Positions 35,403-45,011 are shown, counted from the stretch's first letter. The stretch is DNA of 46,513 nucleotides from Clostridia bacterium (GCA_017549205.1 JAFYVH010000012.1:1-46513); one strand, 5' to 3'. Translations and numbers: made by a program. The notes: generated from the sequence alone by a model not told the origin.

Positions 35403-36440
35403 ATGGTACGAGTAGGTATTTTAGGCGCCACCGGTTATGCAGGCAGTGAGCTGGTTCGTTTGCTTGCGCAGCATGAAGGTGTCACCTTGACTTTATTGAC
35501 CTCTAAAAGCTATGAGGGACAAAAAATATCAGAAATTTATCCGGCTTTGCGGGGGGTGTGTGATTTAACCCTTAAGGCACCGGACCCGGCTTTGGCTGCA
35601 GCAGAATGCGATGTGGTGTTCACAGCCCTGCCTCACGGTGCATCCAAAGAGATTATCCCCAAGCTATATGAACTGGGGCTTAAAATCATTGACCTTTCCG
35701 GCGATTATCGTTATAACGACCCTAAAGTATATGAAGCGTGGTATAAACAGCCTCATTCTTCTCCCGAGCTTTTAAACGAATCGGTTTATGGTTTGCCTGA
35801 ACTGCACAGAGAAGAGATTAAAAAGACTCGGTTAATCGGTAATCCTGGTTGCTATACCACATGCTCAATTTTAGGCTTGGCGCCGCTTTTAGCAAAAGGC
35901 ATTGTGGAGCCGACAAACATCATCATCGATGCAAAATCCGGCGTTTCCGGTGCCGGTCGCAGCCTGGCGCAGGCATATCATTTTTGTGAGTGTACCGAGA
36001 GCATGAAAGCCTATAAAGTTGCAACCCACCGTCACACATCTGAAATTGAACAGGAGCTTTCTATTTTGGCGGGTCAGGAGATTGCCCTTTCTTTCACACC
36101 ACATCTGGTGCCTATGAAGCGTGGCATTTATGCAACCATGTATGCAAACCTAAAGACACCTACAGACAAGGCGTCCTTGCTCAAGCTATATCATGAATTT
36201 TATGATAATGAACCCTTTGTTCGCGTTATTGACGAGGGATTGCCGGAGAGTAACTTTGTATCCGGCTCTAACTTTGTGGATATTGGACTTTGCGTGGATG
36301 AGCGTCTTGGTCGCGTGATTGTTGTGAGCACCATTGACAATCTGGTTAAAGGTGCAGCGGGTCAAGCCATTCAGAACATGAATCTTCTTTTTGGTTTGCC
36401 GGAAACACAGGGCTTATCCGGTGCAGGATTCTATTTATAG
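35403..36440 (+). CDS. argC: N-acetyl-gamma-glutamyl-phosphate reductase
   Basis: A 345-residue NADPH-dependent enzyme, the third step of arginine synthesis. The Rossmann motif [18 protein letters not shown] starts at residue 4, and the catalytic Cys lies in GNPGCYTT (about 147-154). SGVSGAGR and the His-containing HRHTSEIEQ and HLVPMKRGI match the substrate pocket. ATG 35403 is chosen; the frame extends further upstream without a normal start. GAGTGAG lies about 11 nt before it. It is 10 bp from argB. argJ, often between them, and argD are absent from the window. Confidence 0.96.
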   Translation: MVRVGILGATGYAGSELVRLLAQHEGVTLTLLTSKSYEGQKISEIYPALRGVCDLTLKAPDPALAAAECDVVFTALPHGASKEIIPKLYELGLKIIDLSGDYRYNDPKVYEAWYKQPHSSPELLNESVYGLPELHREEIKKTRLIGNPGCYTTCSILGLAPLLAKGIVEPTNIIIDAKSGVSGAGRSLAQAYHFCECTESMKAYKVATHRHTSEIEQELSILAGQEIALSFTPHLVPMKRGIYATMYANLKTPTDKASLLKLYHEFYDNEPFVRVIDEGLPESNFVSGSNFVDIGLCVDERLGRVIVVSTIDNLVKGAAGQAIQNMNLLFGLPETQGLSGAGFYL

Positions 36441-36450
36441 GAGGCAGGTT

Positions 36451-37323
36451 ATGCAGGAGTTAATTAAAAAGGCGGGCATCTTAATTGAGGCTCTTCCTTA
36501 CATACAAAAGTTTTATGACAAGACAGTTGTTATTAAATATGGCGGTAATGCCATGATTAATGAAGAACTGAAGCATTCGGTTATGGAGGATGTAACCCTG
36601 CTTAAATATGTGGGCATGCATCCGGTTGTTGTCCATGGTGGCGGACCTGACATCACAGCGGCCCTTTCAGCCTTTCAAATTGAGAGTAAGTTCGTTGGCG
36701 GTCTGCGGGTGACTGATGCGGAAACCATGCGCGTTGCACAGATGGTTTTGGTGGGCAAAACCAACAAAGAAATTGTTTCGTTGGTCAATCAAAATGGTGG
36801 CAAGGCTGTGGGTATTTGCGGTATTGACGGCAGCTTGATTGAATGTGAGGCTATGGATAAAGATGCTGACGGAAATCCTGTGGATTTAGGCTTTGTGGGT
36901 CGCATTGTGAACATCAATAAAAATCTTTTGGTCAATCTGACAAAGGATGAGTTTATTCCCGTTATTGCTCCCATTGGTGTGGATAAAAACGGACAGAGCT
37001 ATAACATCAATGCCGACACGGTAGCAGGCGCTGTTGCTGCAGCTTTGGGTGCGGAAAAGCTCATGTTTTTAACCGATGTATCCGGTGTGCAGGATAAAGA
37101 CGGCAATGTTATTTATGCCATGTCTTCAGCAAAAGCTGCACAGATGATTGATGAAGGTACCATCAGCGGCGGTATGATTCCCAAGGTAAAAGGATGCATC
37201 GAAGCCACCATGCAGGGTGTTAACAGCGTGCACATCATTGATGGCCGTGTTCTTCATTCTATTTTGCTTGAAATCTTCACCGATGCCGGTATCGGTACCA
37301 TGTTCACTCGTGAGGACAAATAA
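36451..37323 (+). CDS. argB: Acetylglutamate kinase
   Basis: A 290-residue amino-acid kinase that phosphorylates N-acetylglutamate, the second step of arginine synthesis. VIKYGGNAM (about 27-35), VHGGGPDI (about 61-68), FVGGLRVTD and the C-terminal MIPKVKGC match the ATP and acetylglutamate sites. FVGGLRVTD fits the arginine-sensitive type, but this is weak evidence. AGGAGG (36439-36444) overlaps the end of argC and sets ATG 36451. Second gene of the argCB operon. Confidence 0.96.
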   Translation: MQELIKKAGILIEALPYIQKFYDKTVVIKYGGNAMINEELKHSVMEDVTLLKYVGMHPVVVHGGGPDITAALSAFQIESKFVGGLRVTDAETMRVAQMVLVGKTNKEIVSLVNQNGGKAVGICGIDGSLIECEAMDKDADGNPVDLGFVGRIVNINKNLLVNLTKDEFIPVIAPIGVDKNGQSYNINADTVAGAVAAALGAEKLMFLTDVSGVQDKDGNVIYAMSSAKAAQMIDEGTISGGMIPKVKGCIEATMQGVNSVHIIDGRVLHSILLEIFTDAGIGTMFTREDK

Positions 37324-37341
37324 ACGACTTATATGAAAAAC

Positions 37342-37384
37342 AAACGGAGACTGTGAAAGAGAAAACACAGTCTCCGTTTTTATA
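37342..37384 (+). terminator. Terminator of argCB
   Basis: A 14-bp perfect stem (37342-37355 / 37366-37379) is followed by a T-run. Confidence 0.9.
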
Positions 37385-37436
37385 TATTAACATATATCAT
37401 TTGGGGCGAGTTTACATAATTACCATACATTGTGGG

Positions 37437-37466
37437 TTGTTTTAATAAGGGTGTGTATGGTATACT
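37437..37466 (+). promoter_or_regulatory. Possible promoter of the SleB-like gene
   Basis: TATACT (37461-37466) with an adjacent TG extension, and TTGTTT (37437-37442) at 18 bp. A forespore sigma-G match was not seen, so vegetative expression is possible. Confidence 0.45.
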
Positions 37467-37500
37467 TGAGAGGAAATGCTTTATTTGGAGGAGAACAGTT

Positions 37501-38343
37501 ATGCATAAGAAAAGCTTATTATGTCTGCTGTTTTGCCTGCTATGCTTTTGTGTGCCGGCAGCGGCAGAGGACATTTCATTTGACACACCCATCACCATGA
37601 CAGTTAACAGCACATTAATTAAAATGGATACCAGACCCTTTTTGCACAAGGGAACAACCTTTGTGCCCGTTCGGTTTGTCAGCGAAGCACTGGGGGCAGA
37701 TAGTGTCACCTGGGACAGCCAAAAGGACCAGGCCGTGATTGTTCATGACGGAACAACCATCGTTTTGCCAAAGGGGAAAAAGACAGCATATGTAAACGGA
37801 GAAGCCGTTTCCGTGGACAGTGGCATCATTTTGGCGCAGGACCGTTTGTTTGTGCCCATTCGATTTGTATCAGAAAACCTTGGCTGTCAGGTGGATTGGA
37901 TTTTTGACACCTACACGGTGAACATTCAAAAAGATGGTATTACCGTGCCGCTGAGCATGGTGGGAACACGGCATTATACCGACGATGAAATTTACTGGCT
38001 TTCAAAGATTATTCATGCAGAAAGTCAGGGAGAGCCCATGCGGGGCAAAATTGCCGTGGGTAATGTGATTTTAAACCGTGTGGCAAGCCGTGACTATCCT
38101 AATACCATTTATGGTGTTATCTTTGACCGAAATCATGGGGTGCAATTTTCCCCTGTTTTAGATGGCAGCATTTATCAAAAACCGTTGGGCGACAGCATCA
38201 TAGCGGCAAAGCGCGCGCTGGAGGGTGAAAAGGTTGTGGGCTACTGTCTTTTCTTTTTTAATCCTGTGACTGCGCAAAGCCAATGGATTGCCAATAACCG
38301 CACCTATTACACCACCATCCGAAATCATGAGTTCTATCTGTAA
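37501..38343 (+). CDS. Secreted cell-wall hydrolase (SleB-type) with amine-oxidase-like N-domain
   Basis: A 280-residue exported protein. A signal peptide (1-22, ending PAAA) is followed by a copper-amine-oxidase N-terminal-like domain with two similar units (FVPVRFVSEALGADSVTWD at about 58-76 and FVPIRFVSENLGCQVDW at about 118-134), a common surface-binding module in Clostridia. The C-terminal hydrolase_2 (SleB) domain (about 165-280) contains HAESQGEPMRGKIAVGNVILNRV with the likely catalytic Glu, and ends YYTTIRNHEFYL. SleB family members degrade spore cortex or vegetative peptidoglycan. GGAGGAG precedes ATG 37501; an upstream in-frame start at 37432 would disrupt the signal peptide and is rejected. 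Confidence 0.9.
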   Translation: MHKKSLLCLLFCLLCFCVPAAAEDISFDTPITMTVNSTLIKMDTRPFLHKGTTFVPVRFVSEALGADSVTWDSQKDQAVIVHDGTTIVLPKGKKTAYVNGEAVSVDSGIILAQDRLFVPIRFVSENLGCQVDWIFDTYTVNIQKDGITVPLSMVGTRHYTDDEIYWLSKIIHAESQGEPMRGKIAVGNVILNRVASRDYPNTIYGVIFDRNHGVQFSPVLDGSIYQKPLGDSIIAAKRALEGEKVVGYCLFFFNPVTAQSQWIANNRTYYTTIRNHEFYL

Positions 38344-38350
38344 AACAATG

Positions 38351-38399
38351 AAAAAAGGGATTACAGACCCATCAAAGTTTGGGTTTGCAATCCCTTTTT
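38351..38399. terminator. Bidirectional terminator (SleB-like gene / murB)
   Basis: A stem of about 20 bp (aaaaagggattacagaccca / tgggtttgcaatcccttttt, one mismatch and one G-U) with A- and T-runs at its two ends lies between convergent genes. Confidence 0.85.
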
Positions 38400-38414
38400 C
38401 TGTATACAATTATT

Positions 38415-39323
38415 TTAAAATTCGCCTAAAAAACGAACTTCCGGCTCTAGAGTTACGCCAAATTTCTCCTGCACTTTCTGTGTGATAAGCTCCATGAGAG
38501 TGCGCACATCCTTTGCTGTGGCGTTGCCGGTGTTTACCACAAAGCCGGCATGCTTTTCCGACACGCAAGCACCACCAACAGAAAAACCTTTTAAGCCTGC
38601 CTCTTCAATCAGTTGACCGGCAAAATGCCCCTCGGGGCGCTTAAATGTGCTGCCGGCGCTGGGATAGGTGAGGGGTTGCTTTTCGCGGCGACGGTTGTTT
38701 AAATCCTGCATGGTGGCGCGGATTTGTTCCGGGTCACTGGGTGTTAATGTAATCGTAGAACGCAAAATGACAGCATCTTGCCAGGAGAAAAAGCTTTTGC
38801 GATAGCCAAATTCGTGGGCGTTACCTTTAAGCGACAGAAGATTTCCCGCGGCATCAACATAAAGGGTTTCTGTCACTACATCTTTCATTTCACCGCCATA
38901 GGCACCGGCGTTCATATAAACGGCGCCGCCTAAAGTGCCCGGAATGCCTGAGGCAAATTCAAGGCCTGAAAGCCCTGCCTCTAATGCAAAAGCAGCTAAA
39001 CGGGCAAGAGACACACCGGCATCAGCAATTAAGTTGTTACCCTCACGGGTAATGGTGTTAAAGGGTTTTGAGAGCCGGATAACAGCACCTCGAACGCCCT
39101 TATCACCCACAAGAAGATTTGAGCCTGCACCAATGATGTGGCAGGGGATATGTGTCTTTTGCAAAATCTTGCGGCAGGCAAGAAATGCATCGATGTTTTC
39201 AGGCTGAATTAATACATCAGCGGGACCGCCAATTTGAAAGCTGGTATAGTCTTTCATGGGGGCGTGTTCTTTATAAGATATATGGGGTATGTTTTGCAGT
39301 TCCGACAAAAGCTTTGTCAGCAT
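38415..39323 (-). CDS. murB: UDP-N-acetylenolpyruvoylglucosamine reductase
   Basis: A 302-residue FAD enzyme that makes UDP-N-acetylmuramate, the second step of peptidoglycan precursor synthesis. YTSFQIGGPADVLI starts the FAD domain (about 26-39), IIGAGSNLLVGDKGVRGAVI and GLSGLEFASGIPGTLGGAV follow, and YPSAGSTFKRPEG carries the catalytic Ser region (type II MurB). The C-terminal Glu is in LEPEVRFLG. ATG 39323 is chosen over a GTG three codons upstream because AAGGAGTG lies in good position. Third gene of the hprK-PHP-murB set, starting 12 bp after the PHP gene. Confidence 0.96.
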   Translation of the reverse strand: MLTKLLSELQNIPHISYKEHAPMKDYTSFQIGGPADVLIQPENIDAFLACRKILQKTHIPCHIIGAGSNLLVGDKGVRGAVIRLSKPFNTITREGNNLIADAGVSLARLAAFALEAGLSGLEFASGIPGTLGGAVYMNAGAYGGEMKDVVTETLYVDAAGNLLSLKGNAHEFGYRKSFFSWQDAVILRSTITLTPSDPEQIRATMQDLNNRRREKQPLTYPSAGSTFKRPEGHFAGQLIEEAGLKGFSVGGACVSEKHAGFVVNTGNATAKDVRTLMELITQKVQEKFGVTLEPEVRFLGEF

Positions 39324-39335
39324 AACAAACACTCC

Positions 39336-40139
39336 TTATTCTCCGGGATTTGTGTTTTCAAAAATGCTTCTGTCAACCCCGCGACGATTGCAGATGTGGG
39401 TCAAAAACTTTTCAGCATTTTCATTTATAATCTGTTCTTGTTTGATGCCGGCTTCTTGGGCAATGGCAGCAGCCTTTTCAACATTGCCCAGCTCATAAAT
39501 GCTGTGGGCATCGGTGCTTAATATGACCTTAACCCCAAGCTCTGCGCAACGGCGGGCAATTTTTTTGCAGTTTTCAACGGAGGCCGGGCGCGTGATAAAA
39601 CTGTGATTGTTGAGTTCAATCACCTTGTCAAGCCGTTTAGCCGTTTCTAAAACGGCATCAATATCATAGGGGAATTTGGCCAATCCGCTGTGACCAATGG
39701 CATCAACATAGGGGTTTTCCAATGCCTTAATATAGGCATTTGTATGGTCATCTATGGTGCCGGGGTTTAAGCAGGGACGGTGAATGCTGGCAATGACCCA
39801 ATCCATTTTTTTCAAAATGGTGTTTGGCAAATCCACCGTGCCGTTATAATCTATTATATTCGTTTCAGCACCCCGTATGACATATAAAGACCCAACACGG
39901 CGGGGCAGGGCCTTTAGATTGTTAAAATGCCAGGGATGAGCCCCATCATAAAATACAGTATCCCGCTTCTCATAGCCAAGCAAATCGGCTGTCACGCGCA
40001 GGTCCGGTCCGTGGTCTGTAAAAGCAATCAGCTCAATGCCCTTTGCCTCAGCAGCATAAATCATTTCCTGCATGGTGTTAAAAGCGTGATGGCTGACCAT
40101 GGTATGTGTGTGCGGTTCTGTTTTAATGATATAACCCAT
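39336..40139 (-). CDS. PHP-domain phosphatase (YcdX-like)
   Basis: A 267-residue member of the PHP metal-dependent phosphoesterase family. Metal-binding residues are visible in EPHTHTMVSHH (about 8-18), FTDHGPDL, RGAETNI, ASIHRP, and the late STDAHS motif. Substrate is unknown. ATG 40139 is chosen, leaving 19 bp after hprK; an in-frame start at 40178 would overlap hprK. The order hprK-PHP-murB is common in Clostridia and may link carbon control and wall synthesis, but the link is not proven. Confidence 0.88.
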   Translation of the reverse strand: MGYIIKTEPHTHTMVSHHAFNTMQEMIYAAEAKGIELIAFTDHGPDLRVTADLLGYEKRDTVFYDGAHPWHFNNLKALPRRVGSLYVIRGAETNIIDYNGTVDLPNTILKKMDWVIASIHRPCLNPGTIDDHTNAYIKALENPYVDAIGHSGLAKFPYDIDAVLETAKRLDKVIELNNHSFITRPASVENCKKIARRCAELGVKVILSTDAHSIYELGNVEKAAAIAQEAGIKQEQIINENAEKFLTHICNRRGVDRSIFENTNPGE

Positions 40140-40158
40140 TGTTATTAAAACCCCCTGG

Positions 40159-41082
40159 TTATTCTTCGTTTTGCTCAATTAATCTTCGGTTTAATTCTTC
40201 GGCTGCATTATATCCCATCTGTTTTTGACGGTGATTCATGGCAGCAACCTCAATGATAATGGCAAGATTTCGTCCCGGTTTCACAGGAATGGTCAAGGAG
40301 GGCACATGAATGCCCATAATGTCGGTGGTTTCTTCATCGAGCCCCAGACGGTCATATTGCTTGCCGGCCTGCCATGGCTCCATGTGAATGACCAGATTGA
40401 TATTGCCTGTATCTTTAACGGCGCCAATACCGAAAATGCGCTTCACATCAATGATGCCAATGCCGCGCAGCTCAATGAAATGGCGGATAATTTCAGGAGA
40501 ACTGCCCACCAGAGTTTTGCGGGAAACTTTTTTAATTTCAACGGCATCGTCAGCCACTAAGCGATGTCCACGTTTAACCAGTTCCATGGCGGTTTCACTT
40601 TTACCAACGCCGCTTTCACCCAAAAGCAAAATGCCCTCGCCAAAAACCTCAACCAAAACGCCGTGCATGGTGGTTACCGGTGCCAGCCAAACGGACAAAG
40701 AAAGAAGCAAATCACTCATAAACTGTGAGGTTTCTTCTTTGGTTTTTAAAAGGGTGGTGTCATATTTCTTTGCGCATTCCAAAAGCTCGGGAAAAATATC
40801 ATAACCATGGGTGACAACAACGGCCGGCAATTTCTTTGAAAGCAGGCAGTCGAGTCGCTTTGTGCGTTCCTCTTTTGTGAGTTTATCCAAATATGTACAT
40901 TCTACTTTACCAATAATTTGAATGCGTCGTGGGTCAAAATAATCAAAGAAACCGGCCAGCTGCAAGCTGGGACGGTTGGCCTCAGGACTTGTGATGGGAA
41001 TTTCTCTGTAATTCTCAGCGCCATACACCAGTTCAAGATTTTGCTCATCAATTAGAGTTCCTAACTTAACAAAAACATCCAT
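40159..41082 (-). CDS. hprK: HPr kinase/phosphorylase
   Basis: A 307-residue bifunctional enzyme that phosphorylates Ser46 of HPr and removes the phosphate. It controls sugar uptake and carbon catabolite repression in low-GC Gram-positives. The Walker A motif GESGVGKSETA is at about 153-163, the HPrK signature LRGIGIIDVKRIFG at about 200-215, and the capping segment with HMEPW follows. Length is typical. A promoter lies at 41142-41170. First gene of a three-gene minus-strand operon with the PHP gene and murB. Confidence 0.97.
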   Translation of the reverse strand: MDVFVKLGTLIDEQNLELVYGAENYREIPITSPEANRPSLQLAGFFDYFDPRRIQIIGKVECTYLDKLTKEERTKRLDCLLSKKLPAVVVTHGYDIFPELLECAKKYDTTLLKTKEETSQFMSDLLLSLSVWLAPVTTMHGVLVEVFGEGILLLGESGVGKSETAMELVKRGHRLVADDAVEIKKVSRKTLVGSSPEIIRHFIELRGIGIIDVKRIFGIGAVKDTGNINLVIHMEPWQAGKQYDRLGLDEETTDIMGIHVPSLTIPVKPGRNLAIIIEVAAMNHRQKQMGYNAAEELNRRLIEQNEE

Positions 41083-41141
41083 ATGCCCGCATCCTTTCGT
41101 GTTTCAGTACTGTTTTTATTTTGACACAACAAACCATTTTA

Positions 41142-41170
41142 AGTATATCACACATTTTGCAAGATGTAAA
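41142..41170 (-). promoter_or_regulatory. Sigma-A promoter of hprK-PHP-murB
   Basis: In the minus sense, TTTACA (41170-41165), a 17-bp spacer and TATACT (41147-41142) with a TG extension. Confidence 0.7.
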
Positions 41171-41231
41171 CAAAAAGGAAAAATGTTTTAATGATATTTG
41201 GTAAAAAAACAGAAAAATATAGCGTAGTTAC

Positions 41232-41260
41232 TAGACTTTTTGCTCTGTATGATGTATAAT
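41232..41260 (+). promoter_or_regulatory. Sigma-A promoter of the ACT/UPF0210 pair
   Basis: TAGACT (41232-41237), a 17-bp spacer and TATAAT (41255-41260), 30 bp before the start. It is divergent from the hprK promoter. Confidence 0.65.
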
Positions 41261-41289
41261 GATATATATTTATGCAAGGAGGTCATGTA

Positions 41290-41559
41290 ATGCGTGCAGT
41301 TATCACTGTTGTAGGACAAGATAAAATTGGCATTATTGCAGAGGTCAGCCGTGTTTTATCTGAAAACAAAATTAATATTTTAGATATTTCACAAACCATT
41401 ATGCAGGATATGTTCACTATGATTATGTTGGTCGATGTTGAGAAGTCTGATGTGAGCTTTAAGGAAATTTCTGACCGGTTAGATAAACTGGGAGAGAAAC
41501 TTTCCCTTTCCATTCGTATTCAGCATGAGGATTTGTTTCATTCCATGCACAGAATTTAA
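41290..41559 (+). CDS. ACT-domain protein (UPF0237 type)
   Basis: An 89-residue protein that is a single ACT fold: AVITVVGQDKIGIIAEVSRVLSENKINILDISQTIM shows the classic ligand-loop region after the first strand, and the rest completes the fold. ACT domains usually bind amino acids and dimerise. ATG 41290 is preceded by AAGGAGGT; an in-frame start at 41272 precedes that site and is rejected. It lies 37 bp before the UPF0210 gene, a widely conserved pair; the ACT protein may sense a ligand for its partner. Confidence 0.92.
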   Translation: MRAVITVVGQDKIGIIAEVSRVLSENKINILDISQTIMQDMFTMIMLVDVEKSDVSFKEISDRLDKLGEKLSLSIRIQHEDLFHSMHRI

Positions 41560-41596
41560 CCGGATAGAAACAGGTTAACAAAACAGGAGGCTTTTC

Positions 41597-42958
41597 ATGT
41601 TAAATTCTTTGGAAATTTTAGAAACCGTTAAAATGATTGCAGAAGAGCATCTAGACATCCGTACCGTCACCATGGGTATTTCTCTTTTGTCTTGTGCCGG
41701 CAGCGATGTGAAAACGGTTTGTAATCAGGTATATGATAAAATCACCCGTCAGGCAGAAAAACTGGTAAAAACAGCAGAGGATATTGAAACGGAATATGGC
41801 ATTCCCATTATTAATAAGCGTATTTCCGTGACGCCGGCTTCAATGATACTGGGCGGAACGCCAACACCCTCTGATTTTGTGCAGCTTGCCAAAATCCTTG
41901 ACAGAGCGGCGGAAACAACAGGTGTTAATTTTATCGGCGGCTTTTCTGCGCTGGTGCATAAGGGCATGACGGTGGGTGATGCGGCGCTGATTGCCTCTAT
42001 CCCTGAGGCTCTTCGGGTGACAGAGCGTGTTTGTTCCAGCGTGAATGTGGGCACCACCCGTGCCGGCATTAATATGGATGCCGTTGCGCAGATGGGGCGC
42101 ATTATCAAAGAAACTGCCGAGCTGACAAAAGAAAGAGACGGTTTTGGCTGTGCCAAACTGGTGGTATTTTGCAATGCCGTGGAGGACAATCCCTTTATGG
42201 CCGGTGCTTTTTGTGGCGTGGGTGAGCCTGATGCCGTTATCAATGTGGGTGTTTCCGGTCCCGGTGTTGTGAAATGTGCCTTAGAAGAGGTGCGTGGGGC
42301 CGACTTTGGTGTTGTGGCTGAAACCATTAAAAAGACAGCTTTTAAAATCACTCGTATGGGTCAGTTGGTGGCGCAGGAGGCTTCCCGTCGCCTGCAGGTT
42401 CCCTTTGGTATTGTGGATTTATCTTTAGCGCCGACCCCTGCTGTGGGTGATAGTGTTGCGCATATTTTAGAGGAGATGGGTCTTGAGCGTTGCGGCACTC
42501 ACGGCACAACAGCGGCATTGGCGCTTTTAAATGATGCGGTTAAAAAAGGCGGTGTTATGGCCAGCTCTTATGTTGGTGGTCTTTCCGGTGCTTTTATTCC
42601 CGTCAGTGAAGATGCCGGCATGATTGAGGCGGCGCAAGTGGGTGCCCTTTCTTTAGATAAGTTAGAGGCCATGACCTGTGTTTGCTCTGTTGGACTTGAT
42701 ATGATTTGTGTCCCCGGCGACACAACAGCTGAAACCCTCAGCGCCATTATTGCCGACGAGGCGGCCATTGGCATGGTGAATAACAAAACAACAGCTGTAC
42801 GCCTGATTCCCGCACCGGGTAAAAAGGTGGGCGACATGGTAGAGTTTGGCGGCTTGTTGGGAACAGGACCTGTTATGCCGGTGAACTCTTATGAAAGCGG
42901 TGCATTTATTGCCCGTGGCGGACGGATTCCGGCCCCCATTCACAGCCTGCGAAACTAA
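41597..42958 (+). CDS. UPF0210 (DUF711) family protein
   Basis: A 453-residue cytosolic protein of the UPF0210 family, related by fold to glycyl-radical/PFL-like enzymes but without a known reaction. Typical segments include [14 protein letters not shown] (about 20-33), [46 protein letters not shown] and [13 protein letters not shown] at the C-terminus. AGGAGG precedes ATG 41597. It is paired with the upstream ACT gene and closed by the terminator at 42979-43011. Length is normal. Confidence 0.93.
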   Translation: MLNSLEILETVKMIAEEHLDIRTVTMGISLLSCAGSDVKTVCNQVYDKITRQAEKLVKTAEDIETEYGIPIINKRISVTPASMILGGTPTPSDFVQLAKILDRAAETTGVNFIGGFSALVHKGMTVGDAALIASIPEALRVTERVCSSVNVGTTRAGINMDAVAQMGRIIKETAELTKERDGFGCAKLVVFCNAVEDNPFMAGAFCGVGEPDAVINVGVSGPGVVKCALEEVRGADFGVVAETIKKTAFKITRMGQLVAQEASRRLQVPFGIVDLSLAPTPAVGDSVAHILEEMGLERCGTHGTTAALALLNDAVKKGGVMASSYVGGLSGAFIPVSEDAGMIEAAQVGALSLDKLEAMTCVCSVGLDMICVPGDTTAETLSAIIADEAAIGMVNNKTTAVRLIPAPGKKVGDMVEFGGLLGTGPVMPVNSYESGAFIARGGRIPAPIHSLRN

Positions 42959-42978
42959 AGAGATAGATAAACAAAAAC

Positions 42979-43011
42979 CCGGGATATGATGTTCATATCC
43001 CGGATTTTTTT
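42979..43011 (+). terminator. Terminator of the ACT/UPF0210 pair
   Basis: An 11-bp perfect stem ccgggatatga/tcatatcccgg with a 3-nt loop is followed by T7. It may also serve rdgB on the other strand through the aaaaa on its left. Confidence 0.9.
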
Positions 43012-43017
43012 GCAATA

Positions 43018-43605
43018 TTAAAGTTTTGTTTTTAAATCTTCTAAAGCACGGCGACGATGGCTGATGGCATTTTTCTTTTCGGCGGATAGTGTGCCGAAGC
43101 TTTCTTCGTAGTCAAGTGAGTAAAAAACAGGGTCATAGCCAAAACCCATGTTGCCCATAGGGGCCTCTAAAATGCGTCCCTCGCAACTGCCTTCGCCATA
43201 GAGGGTTTCTCCCTCTTTTGTTATAAGACAAATGGCACAAAAAAACCGTGCGGTGCGCTCTTTGGATGGAACATTTTTAAGTGCGCAAAGCAGCTTTTCA
43301 ACATTTTCTTCATCGGTGGCATTTTCGCCTGCGTAGCGAGCAGAATAAATGCCCGGAGCACCATCCAAAGCATCGACAGACAGGCCGGAGTCGTCAGCTA
43401 AAACGGAACAATCAGTTTGCTTTCGCAGGGCAGCTGCCTTGATATAGGCATTTTCAAAAAAATCTTTACCGTTTTCTTCAGCGTCAAAATTAAAACCTGC
43501 CTCTTTTGCGCCAAGTACTTCATAATCTGACAAAATGACTTTAATCTCTTTTAATTTGCCCAGGTTCCCTGTTGCAACAATCAGCTTTTTCTTTTCATTT
43601 GACAT
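43018..43605 (-). CDS. rdgB: XTP/dITP diphosphatase
   Basis: A 195-residue Ham1/RdgB family enzyme that hydrolyses non-canonical purine nucleotides (dITP, XTP) and so keeps them out of DNA. The family core is complete: VATGNLGKLKEI at the N-terminus, ENGKDFFENAYIKA, VLADDSGLSVDALDGAPGIYSARYAG, MGFGYDPVF, and AEKKNAISHR. ATG 43605 is chosen over an upstream in-frame start because GGTGGTG precedes it. It lies 75 bp after the tRNA-Arg terminator on the same strand and has no obvious promoter of its own, so it may depend on read-through. Confidence 0.95.
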   Translation of the reverse strand: MSNEKKKLIVATGNLGKLKEIKVILSDYEVLGAKEAGFNFDAEENGKDFFENAYIKAAALRKQTDCSVLADDSGLSVDALDGAPGIYSARYAGENATDEENVEKLLCALKNVPSKERTARFFCAICLITKEGETLYGEGSCEGRILEAPMGNMGFGYDPVFYSLDYEESFGTLSAEKKNAISHRRRALEDLKTKL

Positions 43606-43677
43606 GTTTTTCACCACCGATATAATTTATTTTCTCTCATCTTGAGCGGTTTTTTCTATCAAGAGAAGAGTGGATAA

Positions 43678-43712
43678 GTAAAAATCCCCGTACAACAGTA
43701 CGAGGATTTTTG
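43678..43712 (-). terminator. Terminator after tRNA-Arg
   Basis: A stem of about 13 bp with one bulge (aaaatcc-cgtac / gtacg-ggatttt) has T5 on the minus strand, immediately downstream of the tRNA. Confidence 0.75.
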
Positions 43713-43787
43713 GCGCGCCCGGAGAGATTCGAACTCCCGACCTACTGGTTCGTAGCCAGGCACTCTATCCAGCTGAGCTACGGGCGC
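43711..43787 (-). tRNA. tRNA-Arg (ACG)
   Basis: The minus-strand sequence starts gcgcccgtagctcag and forms a cloverleaf. The anticodon stem ctggc/accag encloses the loop ctacgaa with anticodon ACG, the T-arm is ggttcgaatctc-like (gagttcgaatctc), and CCA is encoded. A34 would be deaminated to inosine by TadA to read CGN codons. Confidence 0.95.
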
Positions 43788-43827
43788 AGGATGTAAACAA
43801 GTGCGTCTATATCAACGCAACAGTAAT

Positions 43828-43856
43828 AGTATAGCACATCCTAAAAGAAAAAGCAA
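43828..43856 (-). promoter_or_regulatory. Sigma-A promoter of tRNA-Arg
   Basis: In the minus sense, TTGCTT (43856-43851), a 17-bp spacer and TATACT (43833-43828) with a TG extension. It lies in the gap after rodA. Confidence 0.7.
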
Positions 43857-43904
43857 GTCCTTTTTTTAAAAAATTGAAAAAAGTTATAAGGGTCAGCAAG
43901 ATAG

Positions 43905-45011
43905 TTAAAAACGCAAAACCCGCCTTCGTGACCAGACAGACAACACAAGGCCCACCGCCAGAAAATTGGTTAACGCACTGGAACCGCCATAACTTAAAAA
44001 GGGCAGGGGAATACCGGTTACGGGCATTAAACCGATGCACATTAAAATATTTTCAAAGGTGTGGAACATAAACATAGAGGCGATGCCGATGCACATAAAA
44101 CAACCCAGTTCATTTTTAGCGCGCAGGCCGATATTAATGCAACGGATAATCAAAAGGGCAAGCAGCACCAGCACAATGATGCAGCCAATAAAGCCGAATT
44201 CTTCACCAAAGACACCGTAAATGAAGTCTGTTTCTTTTTCAGGCAGCATAGCCAATTGGTTTTGAGGACCCTGCATGTAGCCCCGACCTAAAAATTCACC
44301 GGAGCCAATGGCAATTTTGGATTGTAAAACCTGATAGCCGGCACCCATGGCATCCCGTTCAGGATTTAAGAAGACTAAAATGCGCTCCCTTTGATAGGGT
44401 CGCATCAACACAAACCATGCAAAGGGTGCAAAAGCCACAAAAGCACCAATACCCGCAAAAATATACTTAAACGAAAGACCTGCAGCAAAAAGCATACACA
44501 AAAACATAAACAGAAAAACAAGAGCTGTTCCGGTGTCATTTTGCAAAATGACTAAGCCGGTTAAAACAGCAAAGTGCATAAACAATTGCAGTAAAACCTT
44601 GGGACTGTTCACATTTTCATGCTGTTTTGACAGATGAATCGAAAAGGTAATGCAAAAGGCTATTTTTACAAGCTCAGAGGGCTGAATACCGATACTACCC
44701 AATCGAATCCAGCTGTTTGCACCTGTTTCATCCTTACCCTCACCAAAAAGCAGGACAAAAAGAAGGATTAAAACGCTGCCAATGTAGATGAATTTTGCAA
44801 AGTCGGTGTATGACTCATAGTCTATTGCGGCCACAAAGAGCATACCAACAAGACCCAGACAAATGGCCAAGGCCTGCACCAAAACCTGTCGGCTGCCTTC
44901 GTCAGAACGAACGGCACTGGCAATCATCAACACACCCAAGAGCGCCAAAACCACAGCTATGGTAATCAATACATAATCCAGTTGTTTAAAATAATCCTTA
45001 AGGTCTTTCAT
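43905..45011 (-). CDS. rodA: Rod-shape peptidoglycan polymerase RodA (SEDS family)
   Basis: A 368-residue polytopic membrane protein with about ten helices. SEDS proteins polymerise lipid II into glycan strands together with a class B penicillin-binding protein. Typical segments are WIRLGSIGIQPSELVKIAF (about 108-126), LQNDTGTALVF with the catalytic Asp region, FLNPERDAMGAGYQVLQSKIAIGSGEFLGRG, LPEKETDFIYGVFGEEFGF and the C-terminal TGIPLPFLSYGGSSALTNF. Absence of a long tail and the NDTGTAL form favour RodA over FtsW/SpoVE. ATG 45011 is chosen over an upstream start because CGGAGCAC precedes it. Single gene with its own promoter. Confidence 0.93.
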   Translation of the reverse strand: MKDLKDYFKQLDYVLITIAVVLALLGVLMIASAVRSDEGSRQVLVQALAICLGLVGMLFVAAIDYESYTDFAKFIYIGSVLILLFVLLFGEGKDETGANSWIRLGSIGIQPSELVKIAFCITFSIHLSKQHENVNSPKVLLQLFMHFAVLTGLVILQNDTGTALVFLFMFLCMLFAAGLSFKYIFAGIGAFVAFAPFAWFVLMRPYQRERILVFLNPERDAMGAGYQVLQSKIAIGSGEFLGRGYMQGPQNQLAMLPEKETDFIYGVFGEEFGFIGCIIVLVLLALLIIRCINIGLRAKNELGCFMCIGIASMFMFHTFENILMCIGLMPVTGIPLPFLSYGGSSALTNFLAVGLVLSVWSRRRVLRF

